Shown here piece after piece: positions 7,456 through 14,645 of a stretch of 17,049 nucleotides of DNA (its first letter is position 1; every line of letters begins with the position of its first letter). Location of the stretch: NCBI GenBank assembly GCA_016789785.1, contig JAEUQE010000200.1, forward strand, positions 1-17,049. The letters run 5' to 3'. The notes below the pieces were generated by a model that was not told the origin of the DNA, made no database searches, and saw only the letters and a program-made list of their open reading frames with translations. This stretch comes from Bryobacterales bacterium (GTDB lineage Bacteria; Acidobacteriota; Terriglobia; Bryobacterales; Bryobacteraceae). Both the position numbers and the translations under genes were made by a program.

Positions 7456-8767
7456 CGTGCTGCACCTCAAACGCACGCTCACGCTCGGCCAACTGGTGAT
7501 CATGGGTGTGATCTTTGTGCAACCCACGGCGCCGATGCCGCCCTACGGCGCGATCCACGTCGTGGGCAAAGGGCATGTGGTCACCACCGTGCTCATTGCG
7601 ATGTTCGCGATGCTCTGCACGGCCATCAGCTATGGACGCATGGCCCGCGCCTATCCGGCGGCGGGATCGGCGTACACCTATGTGGGGCGCGAAGTGCATC
7701 CGTTGATGGGATACCTCACGGGCTGGTGCATGCTGCTGGACTATGTGGTGAACCCGCTCATCTGCACCATCTGGTGCGCCAGCGCGGCTCACGATCTGAT
7801 GCCAACGGTTCCCGGCGGCGTGTGGATCGTCTTCTTCGCGACGCTGTTCACCGTGCTCAACCTGCGCGGCATCCAATCGACGGCGCGCACGAATCAGATC
7901 TTAACGGTGGCGATGGGCATCGTGATTGTGTGGATGCTGGCGGCATCCGTCCGCTATCTGGCGGGTCAGCCGAGCATTGATTGGATTCAGCCATTCTACG
8001 ATCCCGAGCGCTTTTCGCTGAGCAGCATCTCCACAGGCACGTCGGTCGCGGTGCTGACCTACATCGGCTTCGATGCGATCTCCACGCTGTCGGAAGAAGT
8101 GCAGAACCCAAAACGCAACATTCTGCTCGCGACGGTGTACACGTGCCTGATCATCGGCGCACTCTCGGCTGTGGAGGTGTACGCCGCGCAACTGGTGTGG
8201 CCGCCGGATCAGCCGTTTCCAAACAACGATACGGCCTACGTTCACGTAGCGGGGCGCGCAGGCGGCCAGTTGTTATTTCAAGTGATCGCGCTCACGATCG
8301 TGGTGGCGACGGTGGGCTCAGGGTCCGGAGCGCAACTTGCGGGCGCGCGCCTGCTCTATGGCATGGGCCGCGACAACACGTTGCCGCAGTCGATTTTCGG
8401 CAAGCTGCATCCGCGCACGCTGGTGCCCGCGAACAACGTGGTGCTGATCGGCGTGGCGTGCCTGGTCGGCGGCTTCCTGATGAGTTACCAGTTCGGCGCC
8501 GAACTGCTGAACTTCGGTGCGCTGATGGGGTTCATGGGTGTGAATCTGAGCGCCTTGCTGCACTACTATGTGCGTGCCGGCGACAAGCGGCTGAGCCAGC
8601 TTCTGCCGTCGGCGCTTGGCCTGCTGGTGTGCACCTACTTGTGGTTCAGCCTCAGCCGGACCGCGCAACTTGCCGGTTGGGTCTGGTTGATCTTCGGCAT
8701 ACTCTACGGCGCTTACAAGACCAGTGGATTCCGCAAGCCGATGCCACGTTTCGAAACGGCGGAATAA
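7448..8767 (+). CDS. APC-superfamily amino acid/polyamine permease
   Basis: This 439-residue cytoplasmic membrane transporter has about 12 hydrophobic segments. The first helix carries the broken-helix substrate site after LKRTLTLGQLVIMGVIFVQP (here MPPYG). Helices 2-3 include AISYGRMARAYPAAGSAYTY, the conserved APC motif. The central YIGFDAISTLSEEVQNPKRN is the hallmark of this family (GFD...EE..NP.R). The C-terminal half contains GSGSGAQLAGARLLYGMGRD. The length is normal, and the sequence resembles the PuuP-like and general amino acid permease branch more than the SLC7 exchangers. It probably imports an amino acid or amine by proton or sodium symport; the substrate cannot be assigned. The ATG at 7448 is chosen because it begins just before the conserved LKR. 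It is divergent from the DUF58 gene and convergent with the serine hydrolase gene, with 2 bp between stops. Confidence 0.92.
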   Translation: MSDVLHLKRTLTLGQLVIMGVIFVQPTAPMPPYGAIHVVGKGHVVTTVLIAMFAMLCTAISYGRMARAYPAAGSAYTYVGREVHPLMGYLTGWCMLLDYVVNPLICTIWCASAAHDLMPTVPGGVWIVFFATLFTVLNLRGIQSTARTNQILTVAMGIVIVWMLAASVRYLAGQPSIDWIQPFYDPERFSLSSISTGTSVAVLTYIGFDAISTLSEEVQNPKRNILLATVYTCLIIGALSAVEVYAAQLVWPPDQPFPNNDTAYVHVAGRAGGQLLFQVIALTIVVATVGSGSGAQLAGARLLYGMGRDNTLPQSIFGKLHPRTLVPANNVVLIGVACLVGGFLMSYQFGAELLNFGALMGFMGVNLSALLHYYVRAGDKRLSQLLPSALGLLVCTYLWFSLSRTAQLAGWVWLIFGILYGAYKTSGFRKPMPRFETAE

Positions 8768-8801
8768 CGTCACTTCAGCGCGGCAATCAATCGCTGATTG
8801 A
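8747..8801. terminator. Inverted repeats spanning a convergent gene junction
   Basis: A perfect 12-bp palindrome, CGTTTCGAAACG, lies at 8747-8758 at the end of the permease gene. A 6-bp stem with a 3-nt loop, TCAATC-GCT-GATTGA, lies at 8787-8801 at the end of the serine hydrolase gene. The stop codons lie between them with 2 bp to spare. They could end both transcripts, but no T-runs are present. Confidence 0.33.
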
Positions 8802-10128
8802 ATTCTTCGAAGCTCCATGCCTGCGAGGTCTGGCTGACGCCCAGGCGCACGGCCACCAGACCCATGGATGGAACCACGGCAACGCTCTGCCCTTCGAATC
8901 CGCTGAAGTAGTAGAGATCGGGCGTCACATTCGCCATCGCGCGGCCGGCATTGAGCCAGATGTGTGATCCGTAGTTCGCCTTGGGCGCCGCCGGTGTTGG
9001 AGTGACGCTTGCGCTTACCCATCCTTCGGGCAGCATGCGTTCACCGTTCCACACGCCGTCCTGCAGATACAGTTGACCCAGCCGCGCCCAATCACGTGCT
9101 GTCGCGTAATCGAATGATGAGCCGACGAACACGCCTGTTGCGTCAGGCTCCAGGATCACCGATCGCGCTCCCACACGGTCGAACAACTCACGCCGTGGGA
9201 ACGACCAGTAGTCGGAAAGAGAGCCGCCGATTGCGTCGCGAATCAGCCGCGAGAGAATGTTGGTTGTGCCGCTTGAGTAGGCCCACACCGTATCGGGCCG
9301 GTGCGCGAGCGGCAGCGTCGCCGCGTAGCTTCCCGCGCCGGGCTCGAGAAACAGCATGCGCGTCACATCGGACATGAGCCCGCCGTAATCCTCCGCGAAT
9401 TCCAGCCCGCTGCTCATGCGCATCAACTGATCGATGGTAATGTGCCGCCGCTCATCGGACTGCCACTCGGGAACAACAGCCGGCTTCGTGATGTCCATTT
9501 TGCCCATGCGAGCCAGAATGCCGATCAGGGCATTCGTAATGCTCTTCGCCATCGACCAGCCTTGCAGAGGCATCGCCGCGTGGAAGCCTTCGGCATATCG
9601 CTCGGCGAGCAGCTTGCCGTCCCTCAGAACAACGACCGCGCGAGTGCGCCGTGGATGCGCGGGATCGGGCTCAGCGAATGCCCACTCCATCACTTCGTCG
9701 AGCCGTTGCTTCGCATCCGGGCTGAGGTTCGCCGTCTCCGGCCATGAGTCTGATCCCTGCGTCACGCGGACCGAGCCTTGCGCATGCAAGTCGATGGGGG
9801 CCGAGGGTGGCAGCAGCGTGCAGCCGAGCCCTGTGCGATAGACAGCGCGCCGCTCGATGAGTGGAGTAACGGATGCTGTCACGGTCTTCTGTTGATCGTC
9901 AACAGAGAGGCTTTGCAGAGCAGCAAGCAGATGCTCGCGGCCGAGTTCGTCACGCTTCACCGAGTCGACGCCGCGCCCTGACACGAACACCGCTGAACAC
10001 GCGACTTTCGCCGAGTATCCCGCCACCAATCGGAGCAAGGGCACAGCTTTGTAGACGCCCGCGGAGGCCACGATCAACAAGGCGAGCGCGAACCATCGAT
10101 TCCAGAACAGCCGAGCAATCAAACGCAT
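8770..10128 (-). CDS. Membrane-anchored serine hydrolase, beta-lactamase/NylB fold
   Basis: This 452-residue protein has the serine beta-lactamase-like fold (PF00144; class C/esterase/6-aminohexanoate-dimer hydrolase group). An uncleaved-looking N-terminal anchor (WFALALLIVASAGVYKAV) is followed by an N-terminal segment with CSAVFVSGRG and YRTGLGCTL, then the catalytic domain. The nucleophile motif is SMAK (Ser192, Lys195). The second motif is YSSG (Tyr284). A MSSGLEF element lies between, and near the end FSGFEGQSVAVVPSMGLVAV replaces the KTG box, as is usual for esterase or amidase members rather than true beta-lactamases. The active site should face the periplasm. It is the last gene of a minus-strand cluster, 40 bp after a small secreted protein gene. 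GGAGGCGG lies about 16 nt before the ATG. It is more likely an esterase or amidase than a resistance enzyme. Confidence 0.9.
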   Translation of the reverse strand: MRLIARLFWNRWFALALLIVASAGVYKAVPLLRLVAGYSAKVACSAVFVSGRGVDSVKRDELGREHLLAALQSLSVDDQQKTVTASVTPLIERRAVYRTGLGCTLLPPSAPIDLHAQGSVRVTQGSDSWPETANLSPDAKQRLDEVMEWAFAEPDPAHPRRTRAVVVLRDGKLLAERYAEGFHAAMPLQGWSMAKSITNALIGILARMGKMDITKPAVVPEWQSDERRHITIDQLMRMSSGLEFAEDYGGLMSDVTRMLFLEPGAGSYAATLPLAHRPDTVWAYSSGTTNILSRLIRDAIGGSLSDYWSFPRRELFDRVGARSVILEPDATGVFVGSSFDYATARDWARLGQLYLQDGVWNGERMLPEGWVSASVTPTPAAPKANYGSHIWLNAGRAMANVTPDLYYFSGFEGQSVAVVPSMGLVAVRLGVSQTSQAWSFEEFNQRLIAALK

Positions 10129-10168
10129 CGAGAATGAATGATACCGCCTCCGGCCCGCTCTCGCGGTT

Positions 10169-10711
10169 TCATGGTTGCGGCAGCTTTTGTCGCGCGTTGT
10201 CGAGCGAGTTCCCGAATGCCGCCGCAGGCACGCCAGCGAATCGAAAACCGTTCACCACCAGACCCGACCAATCGCCGAAAACACACTGCGACGCGGTGAG
10301 CGAATGCCCTTGCTGGCGCCAGAAGTAGCCCGAGCCCAGGCAGCGGTTCGCAGATCCATTACGGTCTTCCAGCGAAGCGGGCGCACGCCGGCCAATCTCG
10401 CGAAACGCCTCAATCACCCGCTCCAGATGCGATTCGCGAAGGTAGACCCGATCCCTTCGATCGCCATCCGCAAGATCGATCCGGAGACCGGCCATGCGCA
10501 ACGGCGGAGTGGAACCATCCTCCAGAACCACCGGCGCAATCACGGCCTCGGTCTTTCCGGCCACCACCTTGACAGGAGCGTCCTGCCACACCACACGCGT
10601 GGAAGGCTGCGATGCCAGACGCTCCATGGCTTCCAGTTCCTCGGCCGACGGTTTCGGTTCCTGGCCGTAAACGAAGACGGCCCATCCGATCAGCAACAAG
10701 TTCCGTTTCAT
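10169..10711 (-). CDS. Small secreted protein of unknown function
   Basis: I do not recognise this 180-residue protein. It starts MKRNLLLIGWAVFVYGQEP, a short signal peptide with likely cleavage after residue 16. A helical stretch (AEELEAMERLASQ) follows, then a beta-rich part (TRVVWQDAPVKVVAG, TEAVIAPVVLEDG) that includes RMAGLRIDLADGDRRDRVYL, and a helix HLERVIEAFREIGRR. Only two cysteines occur in the mature part (124 and 143), which could form one disulfide. The ATG at 10711 is chosen because it opens the signal peptide and has GAGG 8 nt upstream; an upstream extension runs back into the metallo-beta-lactamase gene. It lies between two envelope hydrolase genes on the same strand (gaps 68 and 40 bp), so it may be their accessory or substrate-binding partner. 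That is inference from position only. Confidence 0.72.
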   Translation of the reverse strand: MKRNLLLIGWAVFVYGQEPKPSAEELEAMERLASQPSTRVVWQDAPVKVVAGKTEAVIAPVVLEDGSTPPLRMAGLRIDLADGDRRDRVYLRESHLERVIEAFREIGRRAPASLEDRNGSANRCLGSGYFWRQQGHSLTASQCVFGDWSGLVVNGFRFAGVPAAAFGNSLDNARQKLPQP

Positions 10712-10779
10712 AAATCCAACCTCGCGGAGCAGTTGTCTCTTGGAGGACGAACGGATGGATTCCGCTGTTACAATTTCTT

Positions 10780-11514
10780 TCACTTGCCACGAAACCCAAT
10801 CGAGGCGCTGGGATAGTTCGCACGTACCTGCGTCTGCCAGCGTTGAGAATTCTCCAGATCGCCATGCAGCGCCCACACCTGTTTCGGCTTCACAATCCGA
10901 TCCACGATCTCGCGGCCTCGCGCGGAGGTGAGAAACCACCACGGCGCCATCAACGTGTCCACGGGACTTCGATCAAGCCGCAGCGCTTCGAATTCGTCGT
11001 TGCGCATATCGGCGTCCCCGGTGAACAGCAGCGTCTTGCCGCACCAGCGCAGGACGATCGCCGTATTCTCGATGGTGTCGCGATGCGGAGGATTGTGCGG
11101 GAGCTTCAGAAACGAAACGCGGAGCGTACCCCACTGGCGATCGCTTCCCCAAGTTACGACTTCTGAGCGTTCGCCACCCGCCTTGCGTACTTCGCCGGCG
11201 GTCTGCGCAGTGCCCGCAAACAATGCCTTGCCATTCTGTTTCAGGTGCCGCGCCACGGCTTGCGCATCGAAATGGTCGCGATGGCGGTGTGTAGCGAGGA
11301 TCACGCGCACTCTGTCGTATGGCGCGCGCGCGGTTTCCAGTTGCTCACGTTGTTCCGGCAGATGGGTTTCGTAGCCTTCCACACCTTCGCGAAACAATGC
11401 GTCCACCAGTGCCGACTCTTCACCGCATGAGACCATCACACCGGCGTTGGCAATGTGCGCAATCCGCAGGTCCTGTCCCATCAAGGCGGAAGCCAAGCTC
11501 AACCAAAGCAGCAT
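10780..11514 (-). CDS. Exported metallo-beta-lactamase-fold hydrolase
   Basis: This 244-residue MBL-fold metal hydrolase has a short signal peptide (MLLWLSLASALMG). The metal motif THRHRDHFD gives His76, His78, Asp80 and His81. The third histidine is probably His140 or His144 (LKLPHNPPH), the bridging Asp is in LLFTGDADM (Asp167), and the last His is in WALHGDL (His217). The set is complete, so an active dinuclear enzyme is expected. The pattern with GDAD and a compact size resembles the UlaG/L-ascorbate lactonase-like or general Zn-hydrolase branch more than true B1 lactamases. GAGG lies 7 nt before the ATG at 11514. It is the first gene of a three-gene minus cluster ending in a serine hydrolase, and is divergent from the aquaglyceroporin gene. 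The substrate is unknown. Confidence 0.88.
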   Translation of the reverse strand: MLLWLSLASALMGQDLRIAHIANAGVMVSCGEESALVDALFREGVEGYETHLPEQREQLETARAPYDRVRVILATHRHRDHFDAQAVARHLKQNGKALFAGTAQTAGEVRKAGGERSEVVTWGSDRQWGTLRVSFLKLPHNPPHRDTIENTAIVLRWCGKTLLFTGDADMRNDEFEALRLDRSPVDTLMAPWWFLTSARGREIVDRIVKPKQVWALHGDLENSQRWQTQVRANYPSASIGFRGK

Positions 11515-11593
11515 TTGAGATCCTCAGGCTGAGGGTAGCGTAGTGCCCGGAGCGAAGCGGTGCGCTGGCGCGAAACACTTGCGATGCAGGCGA

Positions 11594-11606
11594 GCGCGAA
11601 TCGCGC
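11594..11606. promoter_or_regulatory. 13-bp palindrome upstream of the aquaglyceroporin gene
   Basis: GCGCGA-A-TCGCGC is a perfect odd palindrome. It overlaps where a -35 box would lie, 17 bp before the -10 of the rightward gene, inside the divergent region shared with the metallo-hydrolase gene. It could be an operator, but GC-rich palindromes also arise by chance. Confidence 0.3.
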
Positions 11607-11619
11607 ATCACGGCACACA

Positions 11620-11628
11620 TGCTAGAAT
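11620..11628 (+). promoter_or_regulatory. Extended -10 promoter (TGC-TAGAAT), leaderless type
   Basis: TG-N-TAGAAT is an extended -10 element, which can work without a good -35. It ends 9 nt before the ATG at 11638 (3 nt before an in-frame GTG at 11632). No ribosome-binding site fits in between, so the transcript is probably leaderless. Confidence 0.5.
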
Positions 11629-11637
11629 CGCGTGACG

Positions 11638-12405
11638 ATGAAAAGCACACTCCTTGGCGAAGTGATCGCGGAATTCCTCGGCACCATGGTTCTGATTCTG
11701 TTCGGCGCCGGCGTTGTCGCCATGACCTTACTCTTCGGCACTGGCGTTCCCGGCGAAGTGATCAAGGGTGGCTACACGAATATCACGTTTGCCTGGGGAC
11801 TTGGAGTGGTGATGGGCATCTATACCGCCGGCAAGATCAGCGGAGCCCATCTGAATCCAGCGGTTACGCTTGCGCTGGCCGTTTTCCGCGGCTTTCCGTG
11901 GAGCAAGTTCGTGCCGTACGTCGCGGCGCAAACCGCGGGCGCGTTTCTCGCCGCTGCGATTGTGTTCCTCGCCTACCGCCCGGCGTTTCAGAAGTTCGAT
12001 CCGCTGCTTGAAAAGACCGCTGGCATTTTCGCGACCTTCCCCGCTTTCCCCGATCTCCCATTCACCGGCTTCCTGGATCAGGTGATCGGCACCGCGATCC
12101 TGCTGTTTCTGATCTTCGCCATCACCGACGATCGGAATCAGCAGGTAGGGCAACTGGCGCCCATTCTCATCGGCTTGGTGGTGGTGGCCATCGGCATGAG
12201 TTTTGGTGCACTTCACGGCTATGCCATCAATCCCGCGCGCGACTTCGGGCCTCGCGTGTTCACCGTGCTGGCCGGCTTCAAGAACAACGGTCTCACCGAT
12301 GGCACAGCCGTGTTTGTGATCCCGATTGTTGGCCCGCTGATTGGTGGGCTCATCGGCGCCGCGTTGTACGACTTCGCCATCCGCCCGCATCTCGGCAAGC
12401 AGTAG
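11638..12405 (+). CDS. GlpF-type aquaglyceroporin, MIP family
   Basis: This 255-residue, six-helix channel passes glycerol and/or water and other small neutral solutes across the inner membrane. The two half-helix signatures are intact: SGAHLNPAVT (NPA at 73-75) and GYAINPARDFGPR (NPA at 198-200). Asp202 after the second NPAR is the mark of glycerol facilitators rather than pure aquaporins. The selectivity filter can be read by comparison with E. coli GlpF: Trp53 (for Trp48), Arg201 (for Arg206) and Tyr195 in place of Phe200, a conservative change that might make the pore more polar. The ATG at 11638 is preferred to the GTG two codons upstream because of the promoter position. There is no glpK or glpD nearby, so the solute is open. 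It converges on the dioxygenase gene, with 2 bp between the stop codons. Confidence 0.93.
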   Translation: MKSTLLGEVIAEFLGTMVLILFGAGVVAMTLLFGTGVPGEVIKGGYTNITFAWGLGVVMGIYTAGKISGAHLNPAVTLALAVFRGFPWSKFVPYVAAQTAGAFLAAAIVFLAYRPAFQKFDPLLEKTAGIFATFPAFPDLPFTGFLDQVIGTAILLFLIFAITDDRNQQVGQLAPILIGLVVVAIGMSFGALHGYAINPARDFGPRVFTVLAGFKNNGLTDGTAVFVIPIVGPLIGGLIGAALYDFAIRPHLGKQ

Positions 12406-12435
12406 CGCTATCGCAATCCGGATTCGAGATAGCGC
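12405..12435. terminator. Nested inverted repeat over a convergent junction, possible bidirectional terminator
   Basis: GCGCTATC (12405-12412) pairs with GATAGCGC (12428-12435), and inside the loop AATCCGGATT (12415-12424) is itself a perfect palindrome. The structure begins at the last base of the aquaglyceroporin stop and includes the dioxygenase stop codon. It is symmetric, so it would fold in both transcripts. There is no T-run on either side. Confidence 0.42.
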
Positions 12436-13274
12436 GCAATCCACTCCGTGCGGTGACCGTCGGCGCGCCACAACAGGGGGAAGAAGCTCTCATTCAGTTC
12501 GGGACTGCCTGTCAGTTGATAGCGGCGGTAGATGTAGCCACCTTTGCGATCGGAGAACCGCACATTGGGGTCGAGCAAGTGAATTCCGATGCTGCGGCGC
12601 ATCCGGTCACTCGATCGGTTCACGCCCGACCCGTGCCACATCTCGCCCGCATGAAACGCGACCGATCCCGCGGGCACTTCCACAAACACTGGCTCGGGGT
12701 CCGTGAGACCCGCTGATGAGGCAGCCGCCCGCATCGGCGCACGGTAGTCATCGCGCGCATGGAACTCGGATGGAATCGGCGTCACGGGCCACAAGTGCGA
12801 GCCGGGCACGTATTCCAGCGTGCCCGCATCGCGGTGTGTATCGTCCAGCGCGACCCAGCAGGTCATGGTGCGGCAGGGGTCCAGGAAACTCATGAACGAA
12901 GTGTCCTGATGAAAGGACACGCTCTTTGCCTGGGGCGGCTTCCACCACAGCGTGTCCTGGCCGAGTTTCACGCCGTTCCAACCCGCGAGCGCCGCGGCCG
13001 CACGTGCGATCTCTTCCGATAGGACCAGCCGGGCCACTGTCAGATCGGACTTCCAGGCGTTGCCCATATGCCGCGTCACATCGGGCAGGCTCATGTTCTC
13101 GCGCCAGTACCATTCGTCGGGATAGCTGCCGGTGTCGAACTCGCCGGCGAACAGCCGCGGGAAACTCGCTTGCAAGGCGGAGACGAATTGAGGATCGAGC
13201 ACCCGCTGTTTGATGACGAACCCGCGTTCGCGAAAGCTGGCAACGTCCGCCGCGCTTACGTCAATGGAAACCAT
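12408..13274 (-). CDS. PhyH-family Fe(II)/2-oxoglutarate dioxygenase
   Basis: This 288-residue non-haem iron oxygenase is of the phytanoyl-CoA dioxygenase type and hydroxylates a small molecule while decarboxylating 2-oxoglutarate. The facial triad is visible as VSFHQDTSF (His122, Asp124) and AGEMWHGSGVNRS (His214). RRSIGIHL, near Arg227, would bind the 2-oxoglutarate carboxylate. TLEYVPGSHLWP is the usual PhyH strand after the iron-binding loop. The N-terminus, FRERGFVIKQRVLDPQFV, is also typical. The ATG at 13274 is chosen over an upstream one at 13310 because the upstream 12 residues are poor and the domain starts right after. It is the last gene of a minus-strand operon, 43 bp after the VOC gene. 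The real substrate is unknown; family members act on acyl-CoAs, ectoine, halogenated or other secondary metabolites. Confidence 0.9.
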   Translation of the reverse strand: MVSIDVSAADVASFRERGFVIKQRVLDPQFVSALQASFPRLFAGEFDTGSYPDEWYWRENMSLPDVTRHMGNAWKSDLTVARLVLSEEIARAAAALAGWNGVKLGQDTLWWKPPQAKSVSFHQDTSFMSFLDPCRTMTCWVALDDTHRDAGTLEYVPGSHLWPVTPIPSEFHARDDYRAPMRAAASSAGLTDPEPVFVEVPAGSVAFHAGEMWHGSGVNRSSDRMRRSIGIHLLDPNVRFSDRKGGYIYRRYQLTGSPELNESFFPLLWRADGHRTEWIARYLESGLR

Positions 13275-13317
13275 GAAGTCAGATTGCCAGCAGAAACACC
13301 GCCGGCGCAACGTCCGA

Positions 13318-13809
13318 TCAGGCGGGCTTCCACTCGCTCCAGGGAATCACGCCGAGTTCGGGCCGCGGACGGTCGGGCAACATGCAGATGAACTCCAGCA
13401 GATTGCCATCCGGGTCGTGAAAGTAGACCGCAACCGCGGGCATCCAACACAGCACCACCGGCTCATCGGTTGGCTTGCCTTCCAAATCGAGCGGTGTGAG
13501 TCCGGCCCGCTTCAACTCGCGCACGGCGTGAAGCACGGACTGAACGCTGGTCTCAAACGCCGTGTGCAGACTCATCCGCTGCGGACCAGTGCCCGTCTCC
13601 CAAAGTCCCAGCATGGCTTTGCCCGCCGCGCCGATCCAGAAGAACGCAACACGTCTTTCGGGAAACTCAGCCGCAAGCGACATCTTCAATGTGTCGCGGT
13701 AAAATCGCACGGCTCTGCCCAGATTGCTCACCGTAAGGTGAGTCTCGAAAAGTCCTCGTATGTCGACCGTAGGCGCCTCCCGAGCCCAATCATCGCACAG
13801 CGCAATCAT
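13318..13809 (-). CDS. VOC-superfamily (glyoxalase/FosA-like fold) protein
   Basis: This 163-residue protein has one vicinal-oxygen-chelate domain built from two beta-alpha-beta-beta-beta modules. The first begins GLFETHLTVSNLGRAVRFYR (His24), the second near QRMSLHTAFE (His82), and the last strand is YFHDPDGNLLEF (Glu139). His24, His82 and Glu139 match the 2-His-1-Glu metal site of single-domain VOC enzymes such as FosA, so an active metalloenzyme is plausible. It could be a lyase, a dioxygenase or a thiol transferase; nothing picks between them. Its ATG overlaps the stop of the upstream aspartyl protease gene in an ATGA (13809-13806), a clear sign of translational coupling, and the dioxygenase gene follows after 43 bp. 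The first 14 residues precede the domain. Confidence 0.88.
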   Translation of the reverse strand: MIALCDDWAREAPTVDIRGLFETHLTVSNLGRAVRFYRDTLKMSLAAEFPERRVAFFWIGAAGKAMLGLWETGTGPQRMSLHTAFETSVQSVLHAVRELKRAGLTPLDLEGKPTDEPVVLCWMPAVAVYFHDPDGNLLEFICMLPDRPRPELGVIPWSEWKPA

Positions 13810-14645
13810 CGCGCAGGAAGAAACGCCAGCGAAGTGGTGGAGGACGGCGTACTACCATGGGCGGAAACCGGATCCAGAATCACCCATCGCTCCATCGGGT
13901 CCACATACACGGAACGAAACAGCGCCAGCGGCAACAGGCCATCCGCATCGCGTTTCACCGCGCCAGCAAGAACCACCGGCAGATCGCGCAGCCGCAGACC
14001 GTCCATGCAAAGTTCACGCAAGCGTCCAAAGGCGGCATTGCGGCGTCCGTTGACCGTCGAGAGTTCCACAGTTCCATTGGGGCGAAAGCCCTGTGCTTCC
14101 CGGGCAAACAAGATCAGCGCAGTGCTGCCGGAGTCCAGAAGCAATCGCCGCCCGCCGGCTCTCACCACCCATCCGCCATCGGCTCGCTCAATCGGCATTC
14201 GCACTCCTTGCGGTGGGCGGGGCGGCTGGAAGCTCAGCCGCGCATTCGCATAGTCGACCAGATGCCGGAACCGGCCAAGGAAGCTTTGACCGAGGACGCC
14301 TTCCACTCTCTGATCGAGGCCCTTCGCCAGAGCGAGATCCTGAACCACCACTTCCGTCTGGAGCGCCACCGCGTCTCCAACTGTAACATCGGCTCTGCCC
14401 GCTGCCGCCGCGTGTCCACCCGTTAGCGTGAACACTTCCACGGCATAGGGCGTCTGCAATCCGATCCGCGAGGCAAGCCGCGGCGTAACAGATGTTGTTT
14501 CCGCACCGGTGTCGAGTAAAAAACGGAACGGACCTTCTCCGTTTACGTATACGCCGTCAACCAGAACATGCGATCCTGAAAAACGAAGCGGCACCACACC
14601 GTTCGCCATTACAGCCATCCAGATTAGCCCCAATAGGAATTGCAT
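13806..14645 (-). CDS. Exported two-lobe aspartyl protease
   Basis: This is a 279-residue retropepsin-like aspartyl protease with both catalytic motifs in one chain: FLLDTGAETTS (Asp45) in the first lobe and LLLDSGSTALI (Asp171) in the second, about 126 residues apart. Each lobe also has the downstream hydrophobic-Gly segment (VEGVLGQSFLGRF; DGLLPLALFRSVYV) expected of the fold. Viral and most bacterial retropepsins are single-lobe dimers; here the duplication makes a pepsin-like monomer possible. Residues 1-16 look like a weak signal peptide, so export is likely. The ATG at 14645 has no ribosome-binding site. It is the first gene of the operon leading into the VOC and dioxygenase genes. It is divergent from the winged-helix/propeller regulator, with 69 bp between their starts. 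Confidence 0.87.
   Translation of the reverse strand: MQFLLGLIWMAVMANGVVPLRFSGSHVLVDGVYVNGEGPFRFLLDTGAETTSVTPRLASRIGLQTPYAVEVFTLTGGHAAAAGRADVTVGDAVALQTEVVVQDLALAKGLDQRVEGVLGQSFLGRFRHLVDYANARLSFQPPRPPQGVRMPIERADGGWVVRAGGRRLLLDSGSTALILFAREAQGFRPNGTVELSTVNGRRNAAFGRLRELCMDGLRLRDLPVVLAGAVKRDADGLLPLALFRSVYVDPMERWVILDPVSAHGSTPSSTTSLAFLPAR

Noticed and set aside
8770..11514. Antibiotic-resistance island based on two beta-lactamase-fold genes
   Set aside because: The serine hydrolase lacks a KTG box, and the MBL protein resembles general Zn hydrolases rather than B1-B3 lactamases. No mobile element or resistance context is present.
13210..14253. 347-codon plus-strand open frame across the VOC and aspartyl protease genes
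   Set aside because: It crosses the ATGA-coupled start/stop of two genes with intact active-site motifs on the minus strand and shows no motif of its own.
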